The notes: generated by a model from the sequence alone, not told the origin. Numbered from the stretch's first letter, positions 33,149 to 42,980 are shown. The stretch is DNA of 64,000 bases from an uncultured Collinsella sp. (GCA_900541855.1 UQLD01000003.1:56496-120495); one strand, 5' to 3'. Numbers and translations: made by a program.

Positions 33149-33880
33149 ATGAGTTTGATAGAACAGTTGCGAGGCGCTATGGAAGAATCGATGCACGTCG
33201 GCGAGCAGGAAACGAGCCTACAGGACCAGTCCTACCACACCATTCGACGCAAAATCGTCTACCTGGACTACAAGCCGGGCGAAAAGCTGGGCGTCAAGCA
33301 ACTTTGCGACGACCTAGATATGGGGCGCACCCCTGTGCGCGAGGCTTTGGTTCGTTTGGCGCAGGAAGGCCTGGTGCGCACCGTGCCCCAGAGCGGTACC
33401 TACGTCTCGCCCATCAACCTCACCCTTGCCGAGAGTGCCTGTTACATCCGCGAGCATCTGGAAAAGCAGGTGATTGTGGAGTGCTGTGCGCGCGCCACGT
33501 CGGCCGGCATCGAGCAGCTCGACCGCGCCATCGTGCTGCAGGAAAAGGCCATGGCCGAAGAGGATCGCATCGGCTTCTTTTTGAGCGACAACCTCATGCA
33601 TCACATGATTTTTAGCATCGCATGTCGCAGCACCGTGTGGTCGTGGCTCGAAGAGACCAATGCCGACCTGGAGCGCTTCCGCTGGCTGCGCGCCGCCACG
33701 CAGGTTCTCGACAATCAGGACATCGTGAACGAGCACAAGCAGATTCGCCGCGCTATCGCCGGTCGCGACCCCATCGAAGCGAGCTTTTTGGTCAGCAAGC
33801 ACCTGCATATGATGTTCCGCAACCAGACCGAGGTTCTGGACCAGTTCCCCGAGTACTTCGAGACCAGCAAGCTCCGCTAA
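33149..33880 (+). CDS. GntR-family (FadR/FCD type) regulator
   Basis: 243 residues. The N-terminal winged helix has IRRKIVYLDYKPGEKLGVKQ and MGRTPVREALVRLAQEGLV, the GntR recognition signature. The C-terminal FCD domain has the metal-ligand style residues ...NLMHHMIFSIA... and EHKQIRRAI. Ligands of this class are usually small carboxylic acids. ATG 33149 has no good site; ATG 33179 with GAGG 5 nt upstream may be the true start. It is divergent from the YeiH-like transporter. Confidence 0.88.
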   Translation: MSLIEQLRGAMEESMHVGEQETSLQDQSYHTIRRKIVYLDYKPGEKLGVKQLCDDLDMGRTPVREALVRLAQEGLVRTVPQSGTYVSPINLTLAESACYIREHLEKQVIVECCARATSAGIEQLDRAIVLQEKAMAEEDRIGFFLSDNLMHHMIFSIACRSTVWSWLEETNADLERFRWLRAATQVLDNQDIVNEHKQIRRAIAGRDPIEASFLVSKHLHMMFRNQTEVLDQFPEYFETSKLR

Positions 33881-33930
33881 CCTGCCAAATAGGGACAGGT
33901 TCATTTTGGCAGGTTTTATCTGGGCAAATG
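33879..33930. repeat. GGGACAG-family hairpin 5 (CCTGCC subgroup)
   Basis: Arms CCTGCCAAAT (33881-33890) and ATTTTGGCAGG (33903-33913), core AGGGACAGGTTC, then the flank TTTTATCTGGGCAAA. It overlaps the GntR stop codon. It shares stem and 3' flank with copies at 36.1, 39.3 and 39.8 kb. Confidence 0.8.
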
Positions 33931-33934
33931 AAAC

Positions 33935-33968
33935 AAGGCCCGGCTCCGCTGCAACGGAGCCGGGCCTT
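33935..33968 (-). terminator. Terminator of glmS
   Basis: Perfect 14-bp arms AAGGCCCGGCTCCG and CGGAGCCGGGCCTT with a 6-nt loop, 23 bp past the glmS stop. It is probably shared with the convergent GntR gene. Confidence 0.85.
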
Positions 33969-33991
33969 GGTCGCCAGAATGGCGGAACCAA

Positions 33992-35839
<1,848 letters not shown>

Positions 35840-35949
35840 AGGATAAATCCCTTCGTCCGCTTGACTGCAAAACGTCCACGCACAGGGGGCGCTGAGACGC
35901 ATAACGTTCGAGTATTGTACTCACGCAAACGCAAGCTGATATACCAGAG

Positions 35950-35973
35950 GTGGTATCTCAACTTAGATACCAC
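35950..35973. promoter_or_regulatory. Palindrome upstream of the glmS promoter
   Basis: Perfect 9-bp arms GTGGTATCT and AGATACCAC around CAACTT. It lies about 30 bp upstream of a TACAAT -10-like box of glmS in the reverse sense (35915-35920). GGTAT..ATACC half-sites resemble those of GntR/HutC amino-sugar regulators, which is only an inference. Confidence 0.5.
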
Positions 35974-36000
35974 TCGATGCACACACGTCCAGCCGGTCCA

Positions 36001-36036
36001 AACCACCACAAAGGTACCTGCCCCCTTCGTGGTGGT
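36001..36036. repeat. GGGACAG-family hairpin 6 (same stem as hairpin 1, inverted core)
   Basis: Arms AACCACCACAAAGG (36001-36014) and CCTTCGTGGTGGT (36024-36036). In the reverse sense the core is GGGGGCAGGTACC. The stem matches hairpin 1 at 4.4 kb although the loci are unrelated. Confidence 0.8.
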
Positions 36037-36052
36037 CGCGCTGGCAACGGCG

Positions 36053-36102
36053 TTTCCCCAGATAAACCTGCCAAAATAAACCTGTCCCTTTTTGGTAGGT
36101 TT
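36053..36102. repeat. GGGACAG-family hairpin 7 (CCTGCC subgroup, reverse orientation)
   Basis: Flank TTTCCCCAGAT then arms AAACCTGCCAAAA (36064-36076) and TTTTGGTAGGTTT (36090-36102). The 13-nt loop carries AACCTGTCCCT, the reverse complement of the family core. Its right arm ends 7 bp before a TACAAT box (36110-36115), so it sits in the promoter of the LacI gene. Confidence 0.8.
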
Positions 36103-36109
36103 GGGATGC

Positions 36110-36115
36110 TACAAT
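36110..36115 (+). promoter_or_regulatory. -10 box of the LacI-family gene at 36151
   Basis: TACAAT 36 bp before the start codon. The -35 region would fall on the arm of hairpin 7, with no clear TTGACA match. Confidence 0.4.
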
Positions 36116-36150
36116 CTGGCTTGTACTTGAAACGCATCAAAGGGGCCGCT

Positions 36151-37263
36151 ATGGCAAAGGTAAAAATCAGCGACGTCGCGCGCGAGGCCGGGGTTTCGTT
36201 GGGCACGGTTTCCAACGCGCTCAACCACCCCGAAAAGCTGCGCCCCGAGACCCTCAAGCTCATCAACGAGACCATCAATCGCCTTGGCTACCTGCCCAAC
36301 CAAAGCGCCCGTCAGCTCGCGGGCGGCGCCACCAAGTCCTTTGGCCTGGTGCTCCCCCGTCTCGATCACGGCTTTTCGCTCCAAATCGCCAGCGGCGCCC
36401 ACAACGAGGCCCGCAAGCACGGCTACGACTTGCTCATCGCCAACGCCGATAACGACGATATTCTCGAGGATCATTACCTGCGCTACTTTATGGGCACCCA
36501 GATGTCCGGCGTCATGGTTCAGCCCATGGCATCCCCCGACTGGCACCCCGCCATGACCAAGATGCCCGTGCCGATCGTCCATCTGGACATCCATTGCTCC
36601 GAGCCCGGCTACTACGTAGCGGCCGACAACGAGGCCCAGGGTCGCATCATTGCCGAACTTGCCATCGCCCGCGGCGCGCACCATATTGTCGTCGTCGGCC
36701 GAGCAGCATTTATGCAACTCACCCTGCGCGTCCTTGGCATTCATAAAGCGCTCGCTCTACACCCCGATATCAAGATCGAAGTCATCGACGCCGGCGAATG
36801 GAATACCGCTGCCGACGGCTACGGCATCGGTGCTCAAATCGCCGAGCGCCCCGCGGACGAACGTCCCGATTTTGTCGTCGGTCTGACCGACGTGCTGGCC
36901 TCGGGCGTCATCTCGGCGCTGGTCGACAAAGGCATCGCCGTCCCCGGGCAAGTACGCGTAGCAGGTTGCGATGGCAACCCACTCGCTTGGAGCGGATCGG
37001 TCCCGCTCACTACGGTAGCGCCCCCGGGCTACGAGATTGGCCGCAAGGGCGTTCAATTGCTCATGGAGCAAATCGAGAACAAGGTCCCGACAAAGACCAA
37101 GCATATCCACGTCAGCTCTGCCGCGCGCACCGTCACCGCAGTCACGGCCATCGAGGACATCAACCGCCAAGAACTCGTGCGGCCGTTCCTGCTGGAACGC
37201 GCCAGCACCCAGGCAAGCAGCCAGACCGACGCCACGGCCATCAACCTCGGTGCGTATCTATAG
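36151..37263 (+). CDS. LacI-family transcriptional regulator
   Basis: 370 residues. The N-terminal HTH is KISDVAREAGVSLGTVSNALNH, with hinge helix NQSARQLAGG. A periplasmic-binding-like domain (residues 60-345) contains FGLVLPRLDHGF and VAGCDGNPLAWSG. The C-terminus is about 25 residues longer than most LacI proteins. ATG 36151 is preceded by AGGGG. No sugar gene is adjacent (glmS divergent, a HAD phosphatase convergent), so its target may be distant. Confidence 0.88.
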   Translation: MAKVKISDVAREAGVSLGTVSNALNHPEKLRPETLKLINETINRLGYLPNQSARQLAGGATKSFGLVLPRLDHGFSLQIASGAHNEARKHGYDLLIANADNDDILEDHYLRYFMGTQMSGVMVQPMASPDWHPAMTKMPVPIVHLDIHCSEPGYYVAADNEAQGRIIAELAIARGAHHIVVVGRAAFMQLTLRVLGIHKALALHPDIKIEVIDAGEWNTAADGYGIGAQIAERPADERPDFVVGLTDVLASGVISALVDKGIAVPGQVRVAGCDGNPLAWSGSVPLTTVAPPGYEIGRKGVQLLMEQIENKVPTKTKHIHVSSAARTVTAVTAIEDINRQELVRPFLLERASTQASSQTDATAINLGAYL

Positions 37264-37288
37264 CACGCCCGCGAGTATGCTAAGTCGC

Positions 37289-37338
37289 CGCTTAAGCAAA
37301 AGGGGCCCGACCATTGCCGGGCCCCTTTTGCTTAAGCG
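37289..37338. terminator. Bidirectional terminator, perfect 21-bp stem
   Basis: Arms 37289-37309 and 37318-37338 (CGCTTAAGCAAAAGGGGCCC within) are perfect, with loop ACCATTGC. It is placed between the convergent LacI and HAD genes, with internal A/T-rich stem base. Confidence 0.85.
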
Positions 37339-37376
37339 CAAACGTGAGCAATCGCTCGTTTTAACGCCGCAATTTT

Positions 37377-38027
37377 CTAGCGCACAGCCTTGATTGCCGC
37401 CGCCAGGTCGAACAACGTATCGAGCACGGCCTCGCAGCCATCAACCACGTCCTGCGGCAGCGGCACGATATCGGGGACGGCAAAGACATGGCAGCCGGTC
37501 GTAATGCCCGAGACACAACCGTTGCGCGAATCCTCGACCACGGCACATTCCTCGGGAGCAAAGCCCGCGCGCTCGCAGGCAAGCAGATACATCTCGGGGT
37601 CGGGCTTGCCGTGCACGACGTCCTCGCCACACGTTACCGTTTCAAACTTGTCAAAGAGGCCAACCATCTTAAGGTTGCGCTCCGCCGTAACGAGGCGCGA
37701 CGACGTCGCTAGACCCACGTGATAGCCCGCAGCCAGCAGCTCGTCTAGGCACTCGGCGGCGCCGGCCTTAAGCTCCAGCTCGGTCTTGACCATCTCGTCG
37801 CGAATCTCCTTGTGGCGGACATAGACCGCCTCGGTGGTTTCATGGCTGCCGTAATGCCTATCGAGGATGTCCATGACATCGGGCAGCGTGCGGCCGATAA
37901 ACTGATGGATCAGCGCTTCATCAATCGCGAGCCCCAGCTCAGCGGCGCCTGCCTTCCAGGCCTTAATCCCCAAACGCTCGGTATCGACCAGCGTTCCATC
38001 CATGTCAAAAATAACAGCCTTGATCAT
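37377..38027 (-). CDS. HAD-superfamily hydrolase (beta-phosphoglucomutase/phosphatase type)
   Basis: 216 residues. HAD motif I is IFDMDGTLVDTE (nucleophile and acid/base Asp), motif II is LATSS, the Lys is in HGKPDPEMY, and motif IV is VVEDSRNG. The alpha-helical cap after motif I marks subfamily IA, which includes beta-phosphoglucomutase and small sugar phosphatases. The substrate cannot be read. ATG 38027 has GGGGGA 5 nt upstream; the upstream extension is dismissed. Confidence 0.85.
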   Translation of the reverse strand: MIKAVIFDMDGTLVDTERLGIKAWKAGAAELGLAIDEALIHQFIGRTLPDVMDILDRHYGSHETTEAVYVRHKEIRDEMVKTELELKAGAAECLDELLAAGYHVGLATSSRLVTAERNLKMVGLFDKFETVTCGEDVVHGKPDPEMYLLACERAGFAPEECAVVEDSRNGCVSGITTGCHVFAVPDIVPLPQDVVDGCEAVLDTLFDLAAAIKAVR

Positions 38028-38200
38028 ATCGGTCCCCCATCGACTCTCGCTGTCGCGTTGCTGCAACTCTACCGCATTTGGCAACTTGTATATAACGTAT
38101 ATGCCATATTGCACTTTCGTTACACAGATAGAAGTCTTATGGCAAGTAACGCATTAGGATTATAGTTTTCGATCGAGTACTCAACGATAAGGAACGTTTC

Positions 38201-39079
38201 ATGATTTTAGACACCACGGCACCCGCAGAGGAGCTTCAAGACAAGCTATCGGCGCTCGAACAGCTGCTTTTGGCATACGGGCGCGTGGCTATCGGGTTTT
38301 CCGGTGGCGTCGACAGCAGCTTTTTGGCCGCCGTATGCGCCCGCATCATGCCTACCAATACCCTCCTCGTCCATCTCACTACGCCGCTCATCGGCACGCC
38401 TGAACAGGCTTCGTTTGAGCGCTCCGTTGACGGGCAAGCCAATGAGGAGCCGCATTTTAAGCTCCCTGTGCTCAATCTTTCGGTCGATCAGTTGCAGCTC
38501 CCCCAAGTAGCCTGCAACGATGCCAATCGCTGCTACCACTGCAAGCACGCCGGCTTTACCGCTATCGTCAACCACGCCAAGTCGCTCGGCTTTCCCACCG
38601 TCATCGATGGCAGCAATGCAAGCGATCGCGGTGACTACCGCCCTGGCATGCGCGCGGCAGAAGAGCTCGGCGTACGCTCCCCTCTTATGGAGGTCGGCTT
38701 TACCAAGGACGAAGAGCGCGAGCTGCTGCGCGCGTGGGGCTATTCTGTTTGGAACTTGCCGGCAGGCGCCTGCCTTGCCACACGCGTCCCCACGGGCGAG
38801 GAACTTACGCGCGAAAAGGTCGACCTGATTCGCGCCTGCGAGGATTACCTGCACGATCTTGACCTGGCGCAGGTGCGTGCACGTCTCGTCGTCGGCTGCA
38901 TGCATATCGAGGCCGCTCCCGCAGATGTCACCAAGATCGCCGCCCTCGGCGGTGCTACCGTCGATTCCGAGGGCAAGACCCCGCTGCCCGCCGCCATCGA
39001 ATCCGCGCTACGAGAGCTGGGCTGCGCCCACATCTCCCCCGAGGTCACCCCCTACATCCACGGCAACATGAACCTTTAG
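38201..39079 (+). CDS. larE: ATP-dependent sacrificial sulfur transferase LarE
   Basis: 292 residues. N-terminal PP-loop SGGVDSSFLAAV (adenylation), CYHCK, then DGSNASDRGDYRPGMRAAEE and LPAGACLATRVPTGEEL, where the Cys is the expected sulfur donor. LarE converts carboxylated nicotinate dinucleotide to the thiocarboxylate of the nickel-pincer cofactor of lactate racemase and related enzymes. No larB, larC or larA is visible here, so the client and partners are elsewhere or it acts on another substrate. Confidence 0.88.
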   Translation: MILDTTAPAEELQDKLSALEQLLLAYGRVAIGFSGGVDSSFLAAVCARIMPTNTLLVHLTTPLIGTPEQASFERSVDGQANEEPHFKLPVLNLSVDQLQLPQVACNDANRCYHCKHAGFTAIVNHAKSLGFPTVIDGSNASDRGDYRPGMRAAEELGVRSPLMEVGFTKDEERELLRAWGYSVWNLPAGACLATRVPTGEELTREKVDLIRACEDYLHDLDLAQVRARLVVGCMHIEAAPADVTKIAALGGATVDSEGKTPLPAAIESALRELGCAHISPEVTPYIHGNMNL

Positions 39080-39081
39080 GT

Positions 39082-39104
39082 TACGCCGTTTTACAAACGG
39101 CGTA
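39082..39104 (+). terminator. Hairpin after larE
   Basis: Perfect 9-bp arms TACGCCGTT/AACGGCGTA with 5-nt loop, 3 bp past the larE stop. It lacks a T-tract, so its terminator activity is uncertain. Confidence 0.5.
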
Positions 39105-39118
39105 CCTGCTCGGCGCTG

Positions 39119-39219
39119 CGCGGGCTCCGGGCACGGCAATCTGACGTTCAACTTCACGGGCGCGACCAAAAGGTCAGCGCCCGCTTGTTTCACGTCACCT
39201 TACCGCACCCGGAGCCTGC
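39119..39219. repeat. Long imperfect inverted repeat after larE
   Basis: Arms of 43-44 nt (39119-39162 and 39177-39219) pair with several mismatches around the core CGACCAAAAGGTC. The 39080-39876 gap of about 800 bp contains this, two GGGACAG hairpins, a gene remnant and a motif cluster, and no intact gene. Confidence 0.7.
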
Positions 39220-39255
39220 TCGCTCGCATATGCTCAACCTGCACTGCGTTAACTG

Positions 39256-39305
39256 ACCTACCAAAAAGGGACAGGTTTATTTTGGCAGGTTTTATCATGG
39301 GAAAT
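39256..39305. repeat. GGGACAG-family hairpin 8 (CCTGCC subgroup)
   Basis: Arms ACCTACCAAAA (39256-39266) and TTTTGGCAGGT (39280-39290), loop AGGGACAGGTTTA, then flank TTTATCATGGGAAA. Confidence 0.8.
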
Positions 39306-39374
39306 ATCGCGAGGCAGTCGCCCCTCTAGCACCTATCTACTTCGAGAGACACAAGAGGGGCGACTCGGCTGCAT

Positions 39375-39506
39375 CTACTTCTTCCGATAGCGGCGGTTGC
39401 GGCTCGTCGATGAGCCCGTTACTTCGATGAGCCCTTTATCCTCCATTTTTGGCAGATGGTAGCGGACGGACGAATTTTGGCATTCCGTCTCTCTAAAACA
39501 ATAGAT
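39375..39506 (-). pseudogene. Remnant of a winged-helix regulator (3' end only)
   Basis: A 43-codon reverse-strand frame ending TAG (39375-39377), with an upstream in-frame stop and no start codon. It reads as the end of a winged helix: SSVRYHLPKMEDKGLIEVTG, then a basic tail ending RRYRKK. Similar endings are typical of AlbA_2/RecG-like or Fic-associated regulators. Upstream, where the rest of the gene would be, lie repeated TCTCTCTAA motifs instead. It is probably a decayed gene; a small functional protein cannot be excluded. Confidence 0.45.
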
Positions 39507-39677
39507 TTATCTCTCTAAAGTTTCGTATATCTCTCTAACTTTAGAGAGATAAGCACCTTGTTTTAGAGAGACATTTAGAGAGATGTATCGAATTCACTGC
39601 TAGATTACCTAAGACTATCTCTCTAGCCTACTTTCTTTTTAGAGAGACATTTAGAGAGACGAGCGTAATCTCTCTAA
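39488..39677. repeat. Cluster of ten TCTCTCTAA / TTAGAGAGA motifs
   Basis: Forward at 39488, 39510, 39530, 39618 (last base G) and 39669; inverted at 39541, 39563, 39575, 39639 and 39651. The inverted copies include two pairs spaced 12 bp apart. The DNA between is AT-rich and non-coding. The density and both orientations suit protein-binding sites more than simple microsatellite growth. Confidence 0.75.
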
Positions 39678-39746
39678 CCATGGGTCCTGCCCTCAAAACG
39701 CATAAGCCCCAACCGCAACTTCGTTTGACGGGCATTGACCCGCAGG

Positions 39747-39794
39747 CCTGCCAAAAGGGGACAGGTTTATTTTGGCAGGTTTTATCTGGGGAAA
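39747..39794. repeat. GGGACAG-family hairpin 9 (CCTGCC subgroup)
   Basis: Perfect arms CCTGCCAAAA (39747-39756) and TTTTGGCAGG (39770-39779), loop GGGGACAGGTTTA, flank TTTTATCTGGGGAAA. It is nearly identical to hairpin 8, 490 bp away. Confidence 0.85.
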
Positions 39795-39801
39795 CGCGAA
39801 C

Positions 39802-39834
39802 AGGGCCGCGACACCCATATGGCGTCGTGGCCCT
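39802..39834 (-). terminator. Terminator of the six-gene sugar operon
   Basis: 11-bp arms AGGGCCGCGAC and GTCGTGGCCCT with one mismatch, 43 bp past the EIIA stop. Confidence 0.65.
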
Positions 39835-39876
39835 TTTCCTTGGAGAAGGATCAATTGATTGAACGGGATGACCGTT

Positions 39877-40329
39877 CTAGTCTTCGAGTCCGCTATTGAT
39901 GAGCTCCGCAATCTCAACGGGATCGGTGCTCGCGCGCACCTTGTCGCGGAAGCCGGCGTCCATCAGCATTACGGCAGCCTTGGAGAGCAGGCGCAGATGC
40001 GTGGTTCCAGCCTCGCCGGCAGGCACGTACAGCGCGAGCGCAACATCGACGGGCACCCCATCGAAGCTCGGCCATTCAACGGGCTCGGTCAGTTTAAGCA
40101 CGGCTACGCCCGGCGTGTGGATCGCGTCGCTTTTGGCATGCGGAACGGCAAAACCGGCGACAAGGCCGGTCTCGGCCTCGTTCTCGCGAGCAATGAAGGC
40201 GGCCTCTACGGCAGATGCGTCATCGGCAAAGCCGAGCTCGATGGCCTGCTCGGACAAATAATGTAGGGCGTCCTCGCGCGAGGCGGCGGTATACCCGATT
40301 GTCACTTGGTTGGCAGATACAAATCCCAT
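39877..40329 (-). CDS. PTS EIIA component (fructose/mannitol type)
   Basis: 150 residues of the PTS EIIA-2 family. The phosphoacceptor His is in GFAVPHAKSDAI. It receives phosphate from HPr and passes it to the EIIB domain of the transporter at the other end of the operon (44400-45872). Last gene of the operon, 11 bp after the transketolase C-terminal subunit. EIIA is a separate protein here rather than fused to EIIBC. Confidence 0.9.
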   Translation of the reverse strand: MGFVSANQVTIGYTAASREDALHYLSEQAIELGFADDASAVEAAFIARENEAETGLVAGFAVPHAKSDAIHTPGVAVLKLTEPVEWPSFDGVPVDVALALYVPAGEAGTTHLRLLSKAAVMLMDAGFRDKVRASTDPVEIAELINSGLED

Positions 40330-40340
40330 GGAAACCTTCC

Positions 40341-41279
40341 TTACAACACGGACCTGACCGCAGCTTCGATGCCGTCGGCGTCCAAACCGTACTTGTGCAG
40401 CAAATCGACCGCAGGGCCGGACTCGCCATACACATCGCGCACGCCGACGCGACGCATCGGCGCCGGATGCTGCTCCGCGAGCACCGAGGCCACGGCCTCG
40501 CCAAGACCACCGATAATCGAATGCTCCTCGGCAGTGACCACACGACCGGTCTTCTTGGCGCTGGCAACCACCAGGCGCTCATCAAGCGGCTTGATCGTGT
40601 GCATATTGATGACCTCGGCATCGATACCATCGGCAGCGAGCGCCTCGGCAGCCTCAAGCGCCTCGGCGACCATAAGGCCACAAGCGATGATGGTCACATC
40701 GGACCCCTCGCGCACGACCACGCCGCGACCAATCTTGAACTCATAGTCCTCGTGATCGTTAATGACCGGCGTTGCCAGGCGTCCGAAGCGCATGTAGACC
40801 GGTCCCTCAAACTCATAGGCGGCGCGCACGCAAGCGCGAGCCTCGATGTCATCGGCGGGAACGATTACCGTCATACCCGGGATCGTGCGCATGAGCGCGA
40901 TGTCCTCGCAGCACTGATGCGTGGCGCCGTCTTCACCGACCGAGATACCCGCATGCGTGGCACCGATTTTGACGTTGAGGTGCGGATAGCCAATGGAATT
41001 ACGCACTTGTTCGTACGCGCGGCCGGCGGCGAACATGGCAAAGGTGCTCGCAAAGGCGACGTGGCCCGTGGTCGCAATGCCGGCGGCGAGCCCCATCAAG
41101 TTGCTCTCGGCAATGCCGGCATCGTAGAAGCGCTCAGGGTGCGCAGCCTTAAACTTACCCGTCTGCGTAGCGGCAGCCAGGTCGGCATCGAGCACTACAA
41201 AGTCATCGTGCTCATTGCCCAGCTCGACGAGCGCCTCGCCGTAGCTTACGCGCGTGGCGACTTTTTTGACCTCTGCCAT
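40341..41279 (-). CDS. Transketolase, C-terminal subunit
   Basis: 312 residues, the pyrimidine-binding and C-terminal domains of transketolase. Catalytic Glu lies in FYDAGIAESNLMGLAAGIA. ISVGEDGATHQCCEDIALMR and the C-terminal domain (VITAEEHSI-like VVTAEEHSIIGGLG) follow. It works with the separate N-terminal subunit upstream; their reading frames overlap by one base (stop/start at 41279), so they are co-translated. Split transketolases are common in carbohydrate operons of anaerobes and in apiose pathways. Confidence 0.9.
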   Translation of the reverse strand: MAEVKKVATRVSYGEALVELGNEHDDFVVLDADLAAATQTGKFKAAHPERFYDAGIAESNLMGLAAGIATTGHVAFASTFAMFAAGRAYEQVRNSIGYPHLNVKIGATHAGISVGEDGATHQCCEDIALMRTIPGMTVIVPADDIEARACVRAAYEFEGPVYMRFGRLATPVINDHEDYEFKIGRGVVVREGSDVTIIACGLMVAEALEAAEALAADGIDAEVINMHTIKPLDERLVVASAKKTGRVVTAEEHSIIGGLGEAVASVLAEQHPAPMRRVGVRDVYGESGPAVDLLHKYGLDADGIEAAVRSVL

Positions 41280-42109
41280 TAGAGCTCCTCTCCTGCTGCC
41301 GCAAGCTCGGCCATGGCCTGCTCAAACTGTTCATCGTTGGGCGCCTTGCCATGCCAGCCAACCTGGTTCTCCATAAAGGAGACGCCTTTGCCCTTCACCG
41401 TCTCGGCGATGATAGCGACGGGCACGCCGGTCACCTCACGAGCCTCGGCGAAAGCCGCCTCAATCTGTGTCATGTCGTTGCCATCGGCTAGCTCGATCAC
41501 ATGCCACTTAAAGGCGCGGAACTTGTCAGCGAGCGGCATGGCCGAGTTGACCTCATCGATCGTGCCGTCAATCTGCAAGCCGTTGTGGTCGACGACGGCA
41601 ACAAGATTGTCGAGTGCATGGTTGCCGGCGAACATGGCCGCCTCCCACACCTGGCCTTCCTCGCACTCACCGTCGCCCAGCAACGTGTAGACACGGTAGC
41701 CGTCGCCCCAGTGCTTAGCGGCAAGCGCCATTCCAACTGCAGCAGAGATGCCCTGACCGAGCGATCCGGTGGACATATCGATGCCAGGGGCGTCGTTCAT
41801 GTTGGGATGGCCCTGCAGTCGGCTGCCAATATGGCGGAGCGTCTCGAGCTCTTCGACGGGAAAATAGCCGCGATTTGCCAACACCGAATACAGGCCCGGC
41901 GCCGCGTGACCCTTGGAGAGCACAAAGCGATCGCGATCGGCCTTGTGAGGGTCGGCAGGATCGATATTCATTTCCTCAAAGTACAGATACGTCATGATGT
42001 CGGCAGCACCGAGCGATCCACCCGGGTGTCCCGACTTGGCCGCGTGAACCGCAGTCACGACACCCTTCCTGACCTCATTGGCGACCTTCGCCAGCTCCTG
42101 GTTGGTCAT
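41279..42109 (-). CDS. Transketolase, N-terminal (ThDP-binding) subunit
   Basis: 276 residues. Thiamin-diphosphate motif GDGECEEGQVWEAAMFAGNHALDN, with HPGGSLGAADIMTYLYF and SKGHAAPGLYSVLA for the substrate channel. It transfers two-carbon ketol units together with the C-terminal subunit. ATG 42109 has AGAGAGG 7 nt upstream. The gene is about 60 bp downstream of the transaldolase, within a single operon. Confidence 0.91.
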   Translation of the reverse strand: MTNQELAKVANEVRKGVVTAVHAAKSGHPGGSLGAADIMTYLYFEEMNIDPADPHKADRDRFVLSKGHAAPGLYSVLANRGYFPVEELETLRHIGSRLQGHPNMNDAPGIDMSTGSLGQGISAAVGMALAAKHWGDGYRVYTLLGDGECEEGQVWEAAMFAGNHALDNLVAVVDHNGLQIDGTIDEVNSAMPLADKFRAFKWHVIELADGNDMTQIEAAFAEAREVTGVPVAIIAETVKGKGVSFMENQVGWHGKAPNDEQFEQAMAELAAAGEEL

Positions 42110-42172
42110 ACGAATTCCTCTCTTGAGAACAACCCCGGCACCGGATGACACGATGCCGGGGCAATCCACTCG

Positions 42173-42856
42173 TTAAGCCTGAGCGACGACCTTCTGCCAG
42201 TCAGCCTCGAACGAGGCAAGGCCCTGATCGGTCAGCGGATGGTGCAGGCACTTCTTAAGGGCTGCCATGGGCACGGTCGCGATATCGGCGCCAAGCAGCG
42301 CCGCCTGGGTCACATGGTTGGGCGTGCGGACCGAAGCGGTGATGATCTCAACGGTGTCGTCGACGTTCTTGCCGGTCCAGTCATAGTTCTTGATGCAAGT
42401 CACAACATTGTCGAGCTGCGAGATACCGTCCTCGGCGATGTCATCGAAGCGCCCCACAAACGGGCTGATGTAGCGAGCGCCGGCGTTGGCGGCCATCAAG
42501 GCCTGGGTCGGCGAGAAAACAAGCGTCATGTTGACGCGCACACCTGCGTCGGCCAGGGCGCGGCAGGCGGCAAGGCCGGCCTCGCACACGGGAAGCTTAA
42601 CCACGATGTTGGGAGCGAGGGCGGCAAGACGCTTGCCCTCCTCGATCATGCCCTCGGCAGTAGTCGCGGTAGACTCGGCGGACACGGGCAGACCCTCGCA
42701 GAGCTCGGCAATCTTGAGCATATGGGGCTCAAAGTCGGCAAGCTTGCCGCCGGTCTTGGCGTACAGGGACGGGTTGGTGGTAACACCGGCCAGGCAGCCC
42801 CAGCTCTTGGCCTCGGCAATCTCGTCCAGATTGGCGGTATCGATAAAGAACTTCAT
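42173..42856 (-). CDS. FSA/TalC-type transaldolase-like protein
   Basis: 227 residues, the short transaldolase subfamily. MKFFIDTANLDEIAEAKSWG at the start, GVTTNPSL, and the Schiff-base Lys in NIVVKLPVC; IDTAN is diagnostic. Members either act as fructose-6-phosphate aldolase (splitting it to dihydroxyacetone and glyceraldehyde-3-P) or as true transaldolases; the C-terminal half, HPLTDQGLASFEADW, fits both. With the neighbouring transketolase, transaldolase activity fits well. ATG 42856 has GAAGGGG 5 nt upstream. Confidence 0.88.
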   Translation of the reverse strand: MKFFIDTANLDEIAEAKSWGCLAGVTTNPSLYAKTGGKLADFEPHMLKIAELCEGLPVSAESTATTAEGMIEEGKRLAALAPNIVVKLPVCEAGLAACRALADAGVRVNMTLVFSPTQALMAANAGARYISPFVGRFDDIAEDGISQLDNVVTCIKNYDWTGKNVDDTVEIITASVRTPNHVTQAALLGADIATVPMAALKKCLHHPLTDQGLASFEADWQKVVAQA

Positions 42857-42892
42857 GGTGAACCCCTTCAAAGGAAGCTAAAACTCAAAAGA

Positions 42893-42923
42893 ATGGGACA
42901 AAGGGACCGCCCCTTTGTCCCAT
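42893..42923. repeat. GGGACAG-family hairpin 10
   Basis: Perfect 13-bp arms ATGGGACAAAGGG and CCCTTTGTCCCAT around ACCGC. It lies in the spacer between the GatZ-like gene and the transaldolase, inside the operon. Confidence 0.85.
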
Positions 42924-42926
42924 GTG

Positions 42927-42960
42927 CCGGGCCTGCAGCTGGGACATGCCCCAGGCCCGG
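42927..42960. repeat. Second hairpin in the operon spacer
   Basis: Perfect 9-bp arms CCGGGCCTG and CAGGCCCGG with a 16-nt loop, 4 bp from hairpin 10. It is intergenic inside an operon, so a role in mRNA processing or attenuation is possible. Confidence 0.65.
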
Positions 42961-42980
42961 CGTCGCGTAGGAAAAGCTAC

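Noticed and set aside
35840..35949. glmS ribozyme
   Set aside because: The leader is short and I could not find the conserved core or pseudoknot; only a promoter-like box is present.
39488..39677. Possible CRISPR or microsatellite
   Set aside because: Motif copies are in both orientations and irregularly spaced with no spacer structure; a binding-site cluster fits better.
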